12,040 nucleotides of DNA from Isoptericola sp042668085 (lineage in GTDB: Bacteria > Actinomycetota > Actinomycetes > Actinomycetales > Cellulomonadaceae): the NCBI RefSeq assembly GCF_042668085.1, contig NZ_JBHVBO010000131.1, forward strand, positions 1 to 12,040, given 5' to 3'. Below are positions 1 to 6,869 of the stretch, one piece after another. Below the pieces are notes generated by a model. The model did not search any database. It was not told the origin of the DNA and saw nothing but the letters and a program-made list of their open reading frames with translations. A program made the position numbers and the translations under genes. Position 1 is the first letter of the stretch. Every line of letters begins with the position of its first letter.

Positions 1-29
1 GGGCCGCACCGGCGACGGCCCCGTCCGGG

Positions 30-64
30 CTTCTCTATCTCGCGGGTTCGCCTTCTCTATCTCG
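30..64. repeat. Two direct copies of a 13-base motif downstream of purL
   Basis: The 13-mer CTTCTCTATCTCG occurs exactly twice, at 30-42 and 52-64, so the copies start 22 bases apart, about two helical turns. On the purL strand the motif reads CGAGATAGAGAAG. The nearer copy lies 9 bases beyond the purL stop codon. The motif is AT-richer than everything around it, and I see no other copy in the window. It has no inner dyad and no U-tract, so it does not look like an intrinsic terminator. A protein-binding site or a dispersed short genomic repeat are both possible; its function is unknown. Confidence 0.6.
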
Positions 65-73
65 GCGCCAGGG

Positions 74-2425
74 TCAGCCGAAGATGCGCGGCAGCGTGCC
101 CTCGTGCGCCTCGCGGGCCTCGGCGAGCGGGACGGTGAACGTCTCGCCGTCGAAGCCGCCGGCCACGACGAGCGTGTCGCCGCCGGTGCGGCCGAGGCGC
201 AGCACCGGCACGCCGGCGGCCTCGGCCACCGCGACGAGCTCGGACTCGTGCTCCGGGTCGACGGCCACCAGGGCGCGCGCGGTGGACTCGCTGAACAGGG
301 CGGCGAACGGCGTCACGCCGTCGCGGCCGGTGACGCCGTCGAGCGCGACGTCGGCGCCGACGCCGTAGCGCAGCGACGCCTCGAGCAGCGCCTGGGCGAG
401 GCCGCCCTCGGACAGGTCGTGCGCGGCGGCGACGAGGCCCTGCTCGCGGGCCTCGACCAGCGCCGAGGCGAGCGCGCGCTCGGCCGCCAGGTCCACGCGC
501 GGCGGCAGGCCGCCGAGGTGGCCGTGCTCGACGTCGGCCCACGCGGAGCCGTCGAGCTCGTCGGCGGTGCGGCCGAGCAGCAGCACCGACAGGCCCTCGG
601 TACGCCAGCCCGACGGCACCGCGGTGCGCACGTCGTCGATGACGCCGAGCACGCCGACGACCGGCGTCGGGTGGATGGAGGAGTCGATCTGGCCGGGCTC
701 GCCGGTGCCGTTGTACAGCGACACGTTGCCGCCCGTGACCGGGACGCCCAGCTCCTGGCACGCGTCCGCGAGGCCCTCGATCGCCTCGACGAGCTGCCAC
801 ATCGAGTCGGGGTGCTCGGGCGAGCCGAAGTTGAGGCAGTCCGTCACGGCGAGCGGCGTGGCGCCGGCCGTCGCGACGTTGCGATACGCCTCCGCGAGCG
901 CCAGCTGGGCGCCCGTGCGCGGGTCGAGCTTGCCGTAGCGGCCGTTCGCGTCGGTCGCGAGTGCGACGCCGCGGCCGGTGGTCTCGTCGACGCGGACCAC
1001 GCCGCCGTCGTCGGGCTGGGCGAGCGCCGTGTTGCCCTGCACGAAGCGGTCGTACTGGTTCGTGACCCACGCCTTGGAGGCGAGGTTGGGCGACGCGAGG
1101 AGGCGCAGCGCCGTGGCGCGCAGCTCGTCGGCCGACGCCGGGCGCGCCAGGCCCGCGGCGACCGTGGTGTCGGCCTGCAGGCCGTCCTGCCAGGCGGGAC
1201 GCTCGTACGGGCGCTCGTAGACCGGGCCCTCGTGCGCGACGGTCCGCGGGTCGACGTCCACGATCCGCTGGCCGTGGTGGTCGATGGTGAGGCGGCCGGA
1301 GTCGTTGACCTCGCCGATGACGGCGGTCTCGACGTCCCACTTGCCGGTGATCGCGAGGAACTCGTCGAGCTTCTCGGGCGTGACCACCGCCATCATGCGC
1401 TCCTGCGACTCCGACATGAGGATCTCGCCGGCGTTGAGCGTGGGGTCGCGCAGCAGCACGTCGTCGAGCCAGACGTGCATGCCGCCGTCGCCGTTCGAGG
1501 CCAGCTCGCTCGTGGCGCAGGAGATGCCCGCGGCGCCGAGGTCCTGGATGCCCTCCACGACCTGCGCGGCGTAGAGCTCGAGGCAGCACTCGATGAGCAC
1601 CTTCTCCATGAACGGGTCGCCCACCTGGACGCTCGGCCGCTTGGCCGGCACACCGTCCTCGAACGTCTCCGACGCGAGGATCGAGGCGCCGCCGATGCCG
1701 TCGCCGCCGGTGCGGGCGCCGAACAGGACCACCTTGTTGCCTACGCCGGACGCGTTGGCCAGGTGGATGTCCTCGTGACGCAGCACCCCGAGGCACAGCG
1801 CGTTGACGAGCGGGTTGCCCTGGTAGGAGCCGTCGAAGACGAGCTCGCCGCCGATGTTGGGCAGCCCGAGGGAGTTGCCGTAGCCGCCGACGCCGGACAC
1901 GACGCCGTGCACCACGCGGGCGGTGTCGGGGTGGTCGACGGCGCCGAAGCGCAGCTGGTCCATGACGGCCACCGGGCGGGCGCCCATCGAGATGATGTCG
2001 CGGACGATGCCGCCGACGCCGGTCGCGGCACCCTGGTACGGCTCGACGAACGACGGGTGGTTGTGCGACTCGACCTTGAAGGTGACCGCCCAGCCGTCGC
2101 CGACGTCGACGACGCCCGCGTTCTCGCCGATGCCGACGAGCAGGTGCTCCTTCATCTCGTCGGTGACGCGCTCGCCGAACTTGCGCAGGTGCACCTTGGA
2201 CGACTTGTACGAGCAGTGCTCCGACCACATGACCGAGTACATGGCCAGCTCGGCGGCCGTGGGGCGACGCCCCAGCAGGACACGGATGCGCTGGTACTCG
2301 TCCGGCTTGAGGCCGAGCTCGGCGTACGGCTGGGCCTCGTCGGGCGTGGACGCGGCGTTCTCGACGGTGTCCAGCTGGGGGCGGGGGGCGGACACGGCTT
2401 CGGCACGGTCGGCAGCGGCGGTCAT
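74..2425 (-). CDS. purL: Phosphoribosylformylglycinamidine synthase subunit PurL
   Basis: PurL catalyses the fourth step of purine synthesis, the ATP- and glutamine-dependent conversion of FGAR to FGAM, in the cytoplasm. At 783 residues it is the small bacterial form, which takes ammonia from PurQ and is bridged by PurS; neither partner is in the window. Visible hallmarks are SEHCSYK (about 68-74), ESHNHPS (119-125) followed by GAATGVGGIVRD, the glycine-rich GARTGGDGIGGAS (236-248), GIQDLGAAGISCATSE (292-307), MSESQERMM (337-345) and a C-terminal AAHDLSEGGL segment typical of the AIRS/PurM-like ATP-binding fold. I chose the ATG at 2425 because GAGGGA precedes it on the minus strand. A TTG directly in front (2428) is in frame but less likely. 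The gene looks intact. A -10 box at 2564-2569 would give a leader of about 130 bases. Confidence 0.97.
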   Translation of the reverse strand: MTAAADRAEAVSAPRPQLDTVENAASTPDEAQPYAELGLKPDEYQRIRVLLGRRPTAAELAMYSVMWSEHCSYKSSKVHLRKFGERVTDEMKEHLLVGIGENAGVVDVGDGWAVTFKVESHNHPSFVEPYQGAATGVGGIVRDIISMGARPVAVMDQLRFGAVDHPDTARVVHGVVSGVGGYGNSLGLPNIGGELVFDGSYQGNPLVNALCLGVLRHEDIHLANASGVGNKVVLFGARTGGDGIGGASILASETFEDGVPAKRPSVQVGDPFMEKVLIECCLELYAAQVVEGIQDLGAAGISCATSELASNGDGGMHVWLDDVLLRDPTLNAGEILMSESQERMMAVVTPEKLDEFLAITGKWDVETAVIGEVNDSGRLTIDHHGQRIVDVDPRTVAHEGPVYERPYERPAWQDGLQADTTVAAGLARPASADELRATALRLLASPNLASKAWVTNQYDRFVQGNTALAQPDDGGVVRVDETTGRGVALATDANGRYGKLDPRTGAQLALAEAYRNVATAGATPLAVTDCLNFGSPEHPDSMWQLVEAIEGLADACQELGVPVTGGNVSLYNGTGEPGQIDSSIHPTPVVGVLGVIDDVRTAVPSGWRTEGLSVLLLGRTADELDGSAWADVEHGHLGGLPPRVDLAAERALASALVEAREQGLVAAAHDLSEGGLAQALLEASLRYGVGADVALDGVTGRDGVTPFAALFSESTARALVAVDPEHESELVAVAEAAGVPVLRLGRTGGDTLVVAGGFDGETFTVPLAEAREAHEGTLPRIFG

Positions 2426-2563
2426 CAACTTCCCTCGGGTCGCGCGAGTACTGCAGAGCTCAGGGCTCGGACCGGGTGATCACCGCACCGGTGGGGGTGC
2501 CGGCATCCGGCGTCGGTCCGTGCCGTCTGTCATGAGTGCGTGGGCGCCTCGCGGCGCGCCGCC

Positions 2564-2569
2564 AGTCTA
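2564..2569 (-). promoter_or_regulatory. Putative purL promoter -10 element
   Basis: On the minus strand this reads TAGACT, an excellent TANNNT -10 box in otherwise nearly pure GC sequence. No good -35 box is visible at the usual spacing (2587-2592), which is common in actinobacterial promoters. The predicted start point is near 2557, giving purL an untranslated leader of about 130 bases. A perfect 12-base GC palindrome at 2551-2562 covers the predicted start point and could be an operator, but GC-only palindromes arise easily in this composition. Confidence 0.5.
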
Positions 2570-2601
2570 CCGGCGCGCGCCGGGGCTCCCGACGGCGCCG
2601 C

Positions 2602-2614
2602 TAGGGTGCCGCCC
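2602..2614 (+). promoter_or_regulatory. Putative leaderless promoter for the DUF2568 gene
   Basis: TAGGGT at 2602-2607 is followed by seven bases and then the ATG at 2615, the spacing expected when transcription starts on the A of the start codon. No Shine-Dalgarno sequence precedes the ATG. Leaderless mRNAs with this layout are common in actinobacteria. The box lies head to head with the purL -10, about 33 bases away. Confidence 0.55.
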
Positions 2615-3016
2615 ATGACCGCTCCCGCGGGGCACGAGCCCCCGCGCACCACCGGCCCGCAGGACGTCGGCCCGGCCGACCTGTTCGCCTTCGCCTGCGA
2701 GCTCGCCCTGCTGGCTCTCCTGGCCGTGGCCGGCTGGCGCCTCGGCTCGTCGTTCGGCGACCAGCTCGGCGACGTCGCCGCCGTCGGCATCGGCGTCGTG
2801 CTGCTCCTCGTCCTCCCCGCCGTCGCCGTCGTGGTGTGGGGGCGGTGGCTGGCCCGGAACGCGCCGGGCCGGCTCCGCCAGCCCGCACGGTTCGTCGTGC
2901 AGGCCGTGCTGTTCGCGGCGGCCGGCGCCCTCGCCGCGGCGTCGGGCCTTCCCGGGTGGGGCCTCGGGATCGCGACCGCCGGCGTCGTCGCGTTCGCGCT
3001 GACCCGGAGGTCGTGA
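2615..3016 (+). CDS. YrdB/DUF2568-type small membrane protein
   Basis: This 133-residue protein has about 20 polar N-terminal residues and then four hydrophobic segments, at roughly 23-43, 54-77, 93-110 and 114-130. The pattern FACELALLALLAVAGW, then LPAVAVVVWGRWLARNAP, then a basic RLRQPARFVVQ loop, resembles the YrdB (DUF2568) family of integral membrane proteins, whose function is not established. An upstream in-frame ATG at 2540 would add 25 residues that do not look like family sequence, and the -10 box just before 2615 favours the shorter form. The stop is 11 bases before the next gene, so the two are probably co-transcribed and perhaps translationally coupled. The family call is from memory of sequence pattern and is moderately sure. 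Confidence 0.7.
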   Translation: MTAPAGHEPPRTTGPQDVGPADLFAFACELALLALLAVAGWRLGSSFGDQLGDVAAVGIGVVLLLVLPAVAVVVWGRWLARNAPGRLRQPARFVVQAVLFAAAGALAAASGLPGWGLGIATAGVVAFALTRRS

Positions 3017-3027
3017 AGGATGAGGGC

Positions 3028-3546
3028 ATGCCGATCCTGCCCGCCGAGCGCGACCCCCGGCTGATCACCGTGCGCCGGGGCGGGACGCTCACCGACGACC
3101 ACCACCGGATGCTGGCCGAGTGGGCCGTGGCCTGCGCCGACCACGTGCTGCCGCACTTCGAGCGCGAGGCGCCCGACGACGCCCGCCCGCGCGACGCCCT
3201 CGAGGTCGCCCGCGGGTGGATCCGCGGCGAGGTGCCGATGCGGGAGGCGCACCGCACCGCCTTCGTCGCGAACGCCGCCGGCAAGGGCCGGCCCGACCCC
3301 GCCCGGTTCGCGGCCCTCGCGGCCGGGCAGGCGGTCGCCGTGGCCCACGTCGCCGCGCACGACCTGGGCGCCGCCGCCTACGCCATCCGGGCCGCGAGCG
3401 CCGCCGCCCCCGAGCCCGACCGGGAGGTCGCCCGCCTCGCCGAGCGGGACTGGCAGCGGGACCGGCTGCCGGCGGAGCTCCGGGAGCTCGTGCTGGACGA
3501 CCAGCGCGCCCGCAGCGCGATCTGCTGGGACGTCTTCGACGACTGA
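3028..3546 (+). CDS. Imm-5-like 'putative immunity protein'
   Basis: This is a 172-residue soluble, largely helical protein with no signal peptide or membrane segment. The stretch ACADHVLPHFEREAPDDARPRDALEVARGWIRGE (about residues 35-68), followed by EAHRTAFVANAAGKG and an Ala/His-rich helix AVAVAHVAAHDLGAAAYAIRAA, resembles the actinobacterial family annotated as putative immunity protein with an Imm-5-like domain. Members are thought to neutralise a toxin, but most have not been tested and many lie far from any toxin gene. GAAGGA at 3015-3020, overlapping the previous stop codon, gives a well-spaced Shine-Dalgarno site for the ATG at 3028. No toxin gene is adjacent here. The downstream neighbour converges from the other strand after 20 bases. 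Family placement is likely; the biological role is unproven. Confidence 0.7.
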   Translation: MPILPAERDPRLITVRRGGTLTDDHHRMLAEWAVACADHVLPHFEREAPDDARPRDALEVARGWIRGEVPMREAHRTAFVANAAGKGRPDPARFAALAAGQAVAVAHVAAHDLGAAAYAIRAASAAAPEPDREVARLAERDWQRDRLPAELRELVLDDQRARSAICWDVFDD

Positions 3547-3566
3547 CCCGGCTCGGGCGCGCCCCG

Positions 3567-4520
3567 TCAGCCCTTCACCGATCCCGACGCGAGCCCGGCC
3601 ACGTAGTACCGCTGCAGCGCCACGTACAGCACGACGCACGGGATCATCGCCACCACCGACCCGGCGGCCAGCAGGCCGAAGTCCACCTGCCCGTACGCGC
3701 CCTGCTGCAGGTTCACCAGCGACACGGGCAGCGTGTAGAGCGACGAGTCCGTGAGGAACGTCAGCGCGCCGAGGAACTCCGTCCACGAGGCGAGGAACGC
3801 GTACAGGGCGGCCGTCGCGGCGCCGGGCAGCACGAGCGGCCGCAGCACGGAGACGATCATGCGCACGGTGCCCGCGCCGTCGACGTGCGCCGAGTCCTCG
3901 ATCTCGCCGGGCACCGACTCGAACGCGTTGCGCATGACGAACACGCAGAACGGCAGGTTCACGGTCGTGTAGAAGAGCACGAGGCCGAACAGGCTATCCG
4001 TGAGCCGCATGGCGTTCATCTGCAGGTACAGCGGGGTGAGGATCGCCTGGAACGGCACCATGAGCGTCACCAGCACCATGCCGAACAGCAGGCCTCTGCC
4101 GCGGAACCCGAACTTGGCGAACCCGTACCCGGCGAGCGTCGCGAGGACGGCTGTCAGCGCGGCCGTCGACACCGACACGACCACGGAGTTCACGATGCCG
4201 CGCCAGATCTCGGGCTGGTCGAGGATCAGGCGGAAGTTGACCCACGACAGGTCGAGGAACCGGCCGTCCGGGGCGGCCACGACGACGTCGCCGGGCTGCC
4301 CCGACCGCACCAGCGCCAGTGCCAGCGGCACCACGAAGACGAGCGCGGCGAGGGTGCCGCCGACGACGTACAGCGTGCGGCGCACGCGGGTGTCACGCTC
4401 CGGGCCGGACCTCGGGCGCCCGGCGCCGGGCGACGACCCGTGGCCCGGGCTCGTGCCGCGGGCGCTCCTGCCCGGCGCGCCCACCTCGGCGGTGCCCGGT
4501 GCGCTCGCTGTGACCGCCAT
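3567..4520 (-). CDS. Carbohydrate ABC transporter permease, MalG type
   Basis: This inner-membrane subunit of a CUT1-type sugar importer has 317 residues. It carries a Ser/Gly/Pro/Arg-rich cytoplasmic N-terminus (about 1-47) longer than in most MalG-like proteins, then six predicted membrane segments (about 48-70, 110-132, 143-165, 178-197, 228-252 and 283-303). The EAA loop that contacts the ATPase is EIEDSAHVDGAGTVRMIV... (about 206-232). The C-terminal ASGSVKG is typical of MalG-like permeases. An AGGAG site lies inside the end of the preceding permease gene, and the ATG follows that gene's stop after one base, so the two are translationally coupled. The pair should form the membrane channel for the lipoprotein encoded upstream. 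The long tail appears real because no better internal start is visible. The substrate is inferred from the locus. Confidence 0.93.
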   Translation of the reverse strand: MAVTASAPGTAEVGAPGRSARGTSPGHGSSPGAGRPRSGPERDTRVRRTLYVVGGTLAALVFVVPLALALVRSGQPGDVVVAAPDGRFLDLSWVNFRLILDQPEIWRGIVNSVVVSVSTAALTAVLATLAGYGFAKFGFRGRGLLFGMVLVTLMVPFQAILTPLYLQMNAMRLTDSLFGLVLFYTTVNLPFCVFVMRNAFESVPGEIEDSAHVDGAGTVRMIVSVLRPLVLPGAATAALYAFLASWTEFLGALTFLTDSSLYTLPVSLVNLQQGAYGQVDFGLLAAGSVVAMIPCVVLYVALQRYYVAGLASGSVKG

Positions 4521-4521
4521 G

Positions 4522-5430
4522 TCAGCTCCTCTCCCGCAGCAGCCAGAACTGCGCTGCGGTGACCAGTCCGGTGATGACGACCAGGACGAGCGACATCGCC
4601 GTCGCCGCCCCCAGCTGCAACTGCACGAAGGCCCGCCGGTAGATCGCCATCACCACGGTGGTGGTGTCCGAGCCGGGGCCGCCCTGGGTCAGGATGTAGA
4701 ACTGCGTGAACGCGAGCAGCGACCCGATGACCGACAGCACGACGGTCATGGCGATCGTGCGCCGCAGCATGGGGATCGTGATCGAGCGCTCCCGGACCCA
4801 CCAGGACGCGCCGTCCAACTCGGCCGACTCGTAGACCTCGCGCGGGATGCCCTGCATCCCGGACATGAGCAGCACCATCGTGAGCCCCGACACCGCCCAG
4901 ATCACCATGACGCACAGCAGCCCCGTGGCCAGCGGCCCGTCGACGAGCCACGCCGTCGTGCCGTCGGTGATCCCGAGGGCCTTGAGGACCACGTTCACCA
5001 TGCCGCTGTTCGGCTGGGCCTCGAGCAGCATGAGGAAGCTGAGCGTGGTGAGCCCGATGACGTAGGGGACGAAGAAGATCGTGCGCAGCAGCGTGGCGCC
5101 ACGCCGGTTCGACCGCACGACGACCGCGAGCGCGTAGCCCAGCGCGAGGATCGGCAGCGTGACGATCGCCGTGTACAGCAGCGTGTACCCGACGGCGCGC
5201 CAGAAGGTGGGGTCGGTGAGCACCGACGCGTAGTTCTCCAGGCCGATGAACCGCCACGAGCCGATGAGCGGGAGGTTCGTGAAGGAGATCCCCACCGCGG
5301 AGACGAGCGGCACCAGCACGAACACGACGACGAACGCGACGGCCGGCGCGACGAGGAGCAGGCCGGTGCGGGCGGGGTGCGTGAGGGTGCCGTGGCGCCG
5401 TGCGGGCCGCGAGACCGCCGGGGCGCTCAT
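4522..5430 (-). CDS. Carbohydrate ABC transporter permease, MalF type
   Basis: This is the partner permease of a CUT1 sugar importer, 302 residues. After a short basic N-terminus come six predicted membrane segments (about 22-48, 80-105, 117-137, 168-190, 226-247 and 275-297). The EAA loop is YESAELDGASWWVRERSITIPML (about 200-222), and the family signature LTQGGPGSDT is at about 247-256. The start is fixed by the ATG at 5430 overlapping the upstream gene's TGA as ATGA (5427-5430). It is followed by the MalG-type permease after one base, so the three transporter genes are one translational unit. No ATPase gene is present; in actinobacteria such importers commonly borrow a shared MsiK-type ATPase encoded elsewhere, which I infer here. 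Confidence 0.95.
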   Translation of the reverse strand: MSAPAVSRPARRHGTLTHPARTGLLLVAPAVAFVVVFVLVPLVSAVGISFTNLPLIGSWRFIGLENYASVLTDPTFWRAVGYTLLYTAIVTLPILALGYALAVVVRSNRRGATLLRTIFFVPYVIGLTTLSFLMLLEAQPNSGMVNVVLKALGITDGTTAWLVDGPLATGLLCVMVIWAVSGLTMVLLMSGMQGIPREVYESAELDGASWWVRERSITIPMLRRTIAMTVVLSVIGSLLAFTQFYILTQGGPGSDTTTVVMAIYRRAFVQLQLGAATAMSLVLVVITGLVTAAQFWLLRERS

Positions 5431-6740
5431 GCCTGGGCCTGCCGCAGGATGCGGTCGTACGTGGTCTGGGCCTCGTCCATGGCGGCGTCGACCTCCCCGT
5501 CGAAGACGGCCCGGCGGAACATGCGCAGCCAGGGCCCGTCCTGCTGGTTGTAGATGAGGTTGTAGGCGAGCGTGGTGGGGGCGTACCCGGCGTCGAGCGC
5601 CTTCAGCGTGGGGGTGACGAGCGGGTGCTCGGCCTCGAACGCGGGCGTCACCACGTCGGAGCGGATCGGCGAGTAGAAGCCCTCGGGCATGCGCGCCTGC
5701 TGCTCGAGGGCGACGGCGAAGCGGATGAGCTCCGCCGCGGCCTCGGGGTTCTTCCCGCCCGCGGGCATGCACAGGTTGTCGCCGCCGTCGAAGAACGCAC
5801 GGCCGCCGTCCGGTCCGGGCAGCAGCACGACCCGGCTGCGCTCCAGCAGCTCCGGCGACGCGTTCGGCGCCACCACGCCGTACCCGCCGGGAAACATGCC
5901 GAGCCGCCCGGCGACGTAGTCCGCCGACCAGCGCGACGCGTCGTCGGCGAAGCAGCCGGGCGGCACCAGCTGCTCCTCCCAGAGCGTGCGCTCCAGGTCG
6001 AGCGTGCGGCGCAGGGCGTCGTTGCCGGCGACGTTGCCACGCTGGTCCCCGACGTCGCCGGCGATGAGGTCGGTGCCCGTGGCCCACACGTGCGGCTGCA
6101 CGGTGAAGCCGAGGGCCCCGGAGGCGTTGCCGGGGAAGGACCAGCCGTACGTGTCGTCGCCGAGCGCGGCGATGGCGCGGGCCGCCTCGAGGATCCCGTC
6201 GAACGACGCCGTGTGCTCGTCGACGTCCAGGCCCGCGCGGTCGAACAGCTCCGTGTTGCAGAACAGCACCGAGAAGTCGCCGAGGAACGGCACCCCGTAG
6301 TGCTTCCCGTCCTTGGTGGCGAGGGCCAGGTGGCCCGGGCTGAGGGCGTCGCCGAGGGCGAGGTCCTCGACCAGCGGGGTGAGATCCGTGAACACGTCCC
6401 GGAACGCGAACATCGTGGAGTAGATGTCGTCGATGTCGATGACGTCGGGCACGCGCCCGCCGCGGATGGCGGTGGCCACCTTGGTGACGTACTGGCCGTT
6501 CTGGATCGGCGTCAGCCGGACCCGGATCCGGTCCTGCGCCGCGTGGAACGCGTCCACCACGGCCTGGACGCCGTTGACCGTGTCCGAGCGGCACCACATC
6601 TCCACCGTGCCGCGGGCGCCGTCGCCGAATCCCGGCGCGCCGACGTCGGCCGCCGCCAGGTCGCGCGCGCAGCCACCGAGCGCGGCGGTCGCGCCGCCGG
6701 CACCCAGCAGCGCGAGCAGCTGCCGTCTGGTGAGCTCCAT
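5427..6740 (-). CDS. Extracellular sugar-binding lipoprotein of the ABC importer
   Basis: This is a family 1 solute-binding protein, 437 residues, the usual length. The N-terminus MELTRRQLLALLG has a twin-arginine pair, a hydrophobic stretch and then the lipobox LGGC with Cys24 as the expected lipidated residue, so it is probably exported by Tat and anchored outside the membrane. The mature part shows typical SBP features: VPDVIDIDD (about 98-105), YGVPFLGDFSVLFCNTELFDRAGL (about 148-171), MFPGGYG, and NPEAAAELIRF near the C-terminus. GGAGGAGGAG just before the ATG at 6740 fixes the start; an in-frame ATG at 6797 would place 19 residues before the signal peptide and lacks such a site. The gene follows the GH127 gene by 129 hairpin-rich bases and overlaps the MalF-type gene. 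The likely ligand is an arabinofuranose-containing oligosaccharide, by context only. Confidence 0.93.
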   Translation of the reverse strand: MELTRRQLLALLGAGGATAALGGCARDLAAADVGAPGFGDGARGTVEMWCRSDTVNGVQAVVDAFHAAQDRIRVRLTPIQNGQYVTKVATAIRGGRVPDVIDIDDIYSTMFAFRDVFTDLTPLVEDLALGDALSPGHLALATKDGKHYGVPFLGDFSVLFCNTELFDRAGLDVDEHTASFDGILEAARAIAALGDDTYGWSFPGNASGALGFTVQPHVWATGTDLIAGDVGDQRGNVAGNDALRRTLDLERTLWEEQLVPPGCFADDASRWSADYVAGRLGMFPGGYGVVAPNASPELLERSRVVLLPGPDGGRAFFDGGDNLCMPAGGKNPEAAAELIRFAVALEQQARMPEGFYSPIRSDVVTPAFEAEHPLVTPTLKALDAGYAPTTLAYNLIYNQQDGPWLRMFRRAVFDGEVDAAMDEAQTTYDRILRQAQA

Positions 6741-6752
6741 CGCTCCTCCTCC

Positions 6753-6856
6753 GCGCCCGTGCGGGCGCCAGGTCTGCGCGCCCGGGGCGGGCGCCACTCG
6801 CCGACCGCGGGCACCGGCGCCCGCGGGGTGCGGGGTGCCCGGAGGCCGGGCGCCCC
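6753..6856 (-). promoter_or_regulatory. Cluster of three hairpins between GH127 and transporter genes
   Basis: In the 129 bases separating the two genes there are three strong inverted repeats. In mRNA order they are: 6846-6856 with 6832-6842 (11 positions with one mismatch, 3-base loop), starting about 13 bases after the GH127 stop; 6819-6826 with 6805-6812 (8 perfect pairs, 6-base loop); and 6762-6768 with 6753-6759 (GCGCCCG/CGGGCGC), directly next to the binding protein's Shine-Dalgarno site. None has a U-tract and no TANNNT box is visible, so read-through with RNA processing, stabilisation or partial termination is more plausible than a separate promoter. Confidence 0.5.
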
Positions 6857-6869
6857 GTGTCGCCGCGCG

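Noticed and set aside
104..2479. A 791-codon open frame on the plus strand across purL
   Set aside because: It is antisense to purL, rich in Arg/Gly/Ala/Val/Asp with no recognisable domain. Long open shadow frames are expected opposite GC-rich genes.
2540..2614. Upstream ATG at 2540 as start of the DUF2568 protein
   Set aside because: The added residues look like translated promoter DNA, and the -10 box at 2602-2607 implies that the transcript begins at 2615.
3547..3566. A terminator between the convergent Imm-5-like and MalG-type genes
   Set aside because: The 20-base gap has only GC-rich sequence with no stem of useful length and no U-tract on either strand.
2530..3786. A 418-codon minus-strand frame opposite the DUF2568 and Imm-5-like genes
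   Set aside because: It is low-complexity Arg/Gly/Ala/Pro sequence antisense to two genes with recognisable families and proper start signals, and it runs into the convergent permease gene.
6741..6797. Extended start for the sugar-binding lipoprotein at 6797
   Set aside because: It would put 19 residues before the Tat/lipoprotein signal and has no Shine-Dalgarno site, whereas the ATG at 6740 has a very strong one.
6741..6869. A separate promoter for the transporter genes
   Set aside because: No TANNNT box is visible on the minus strand in this gap; it is nearly pure GC. Read-through from the GH127 promoter is simpler.
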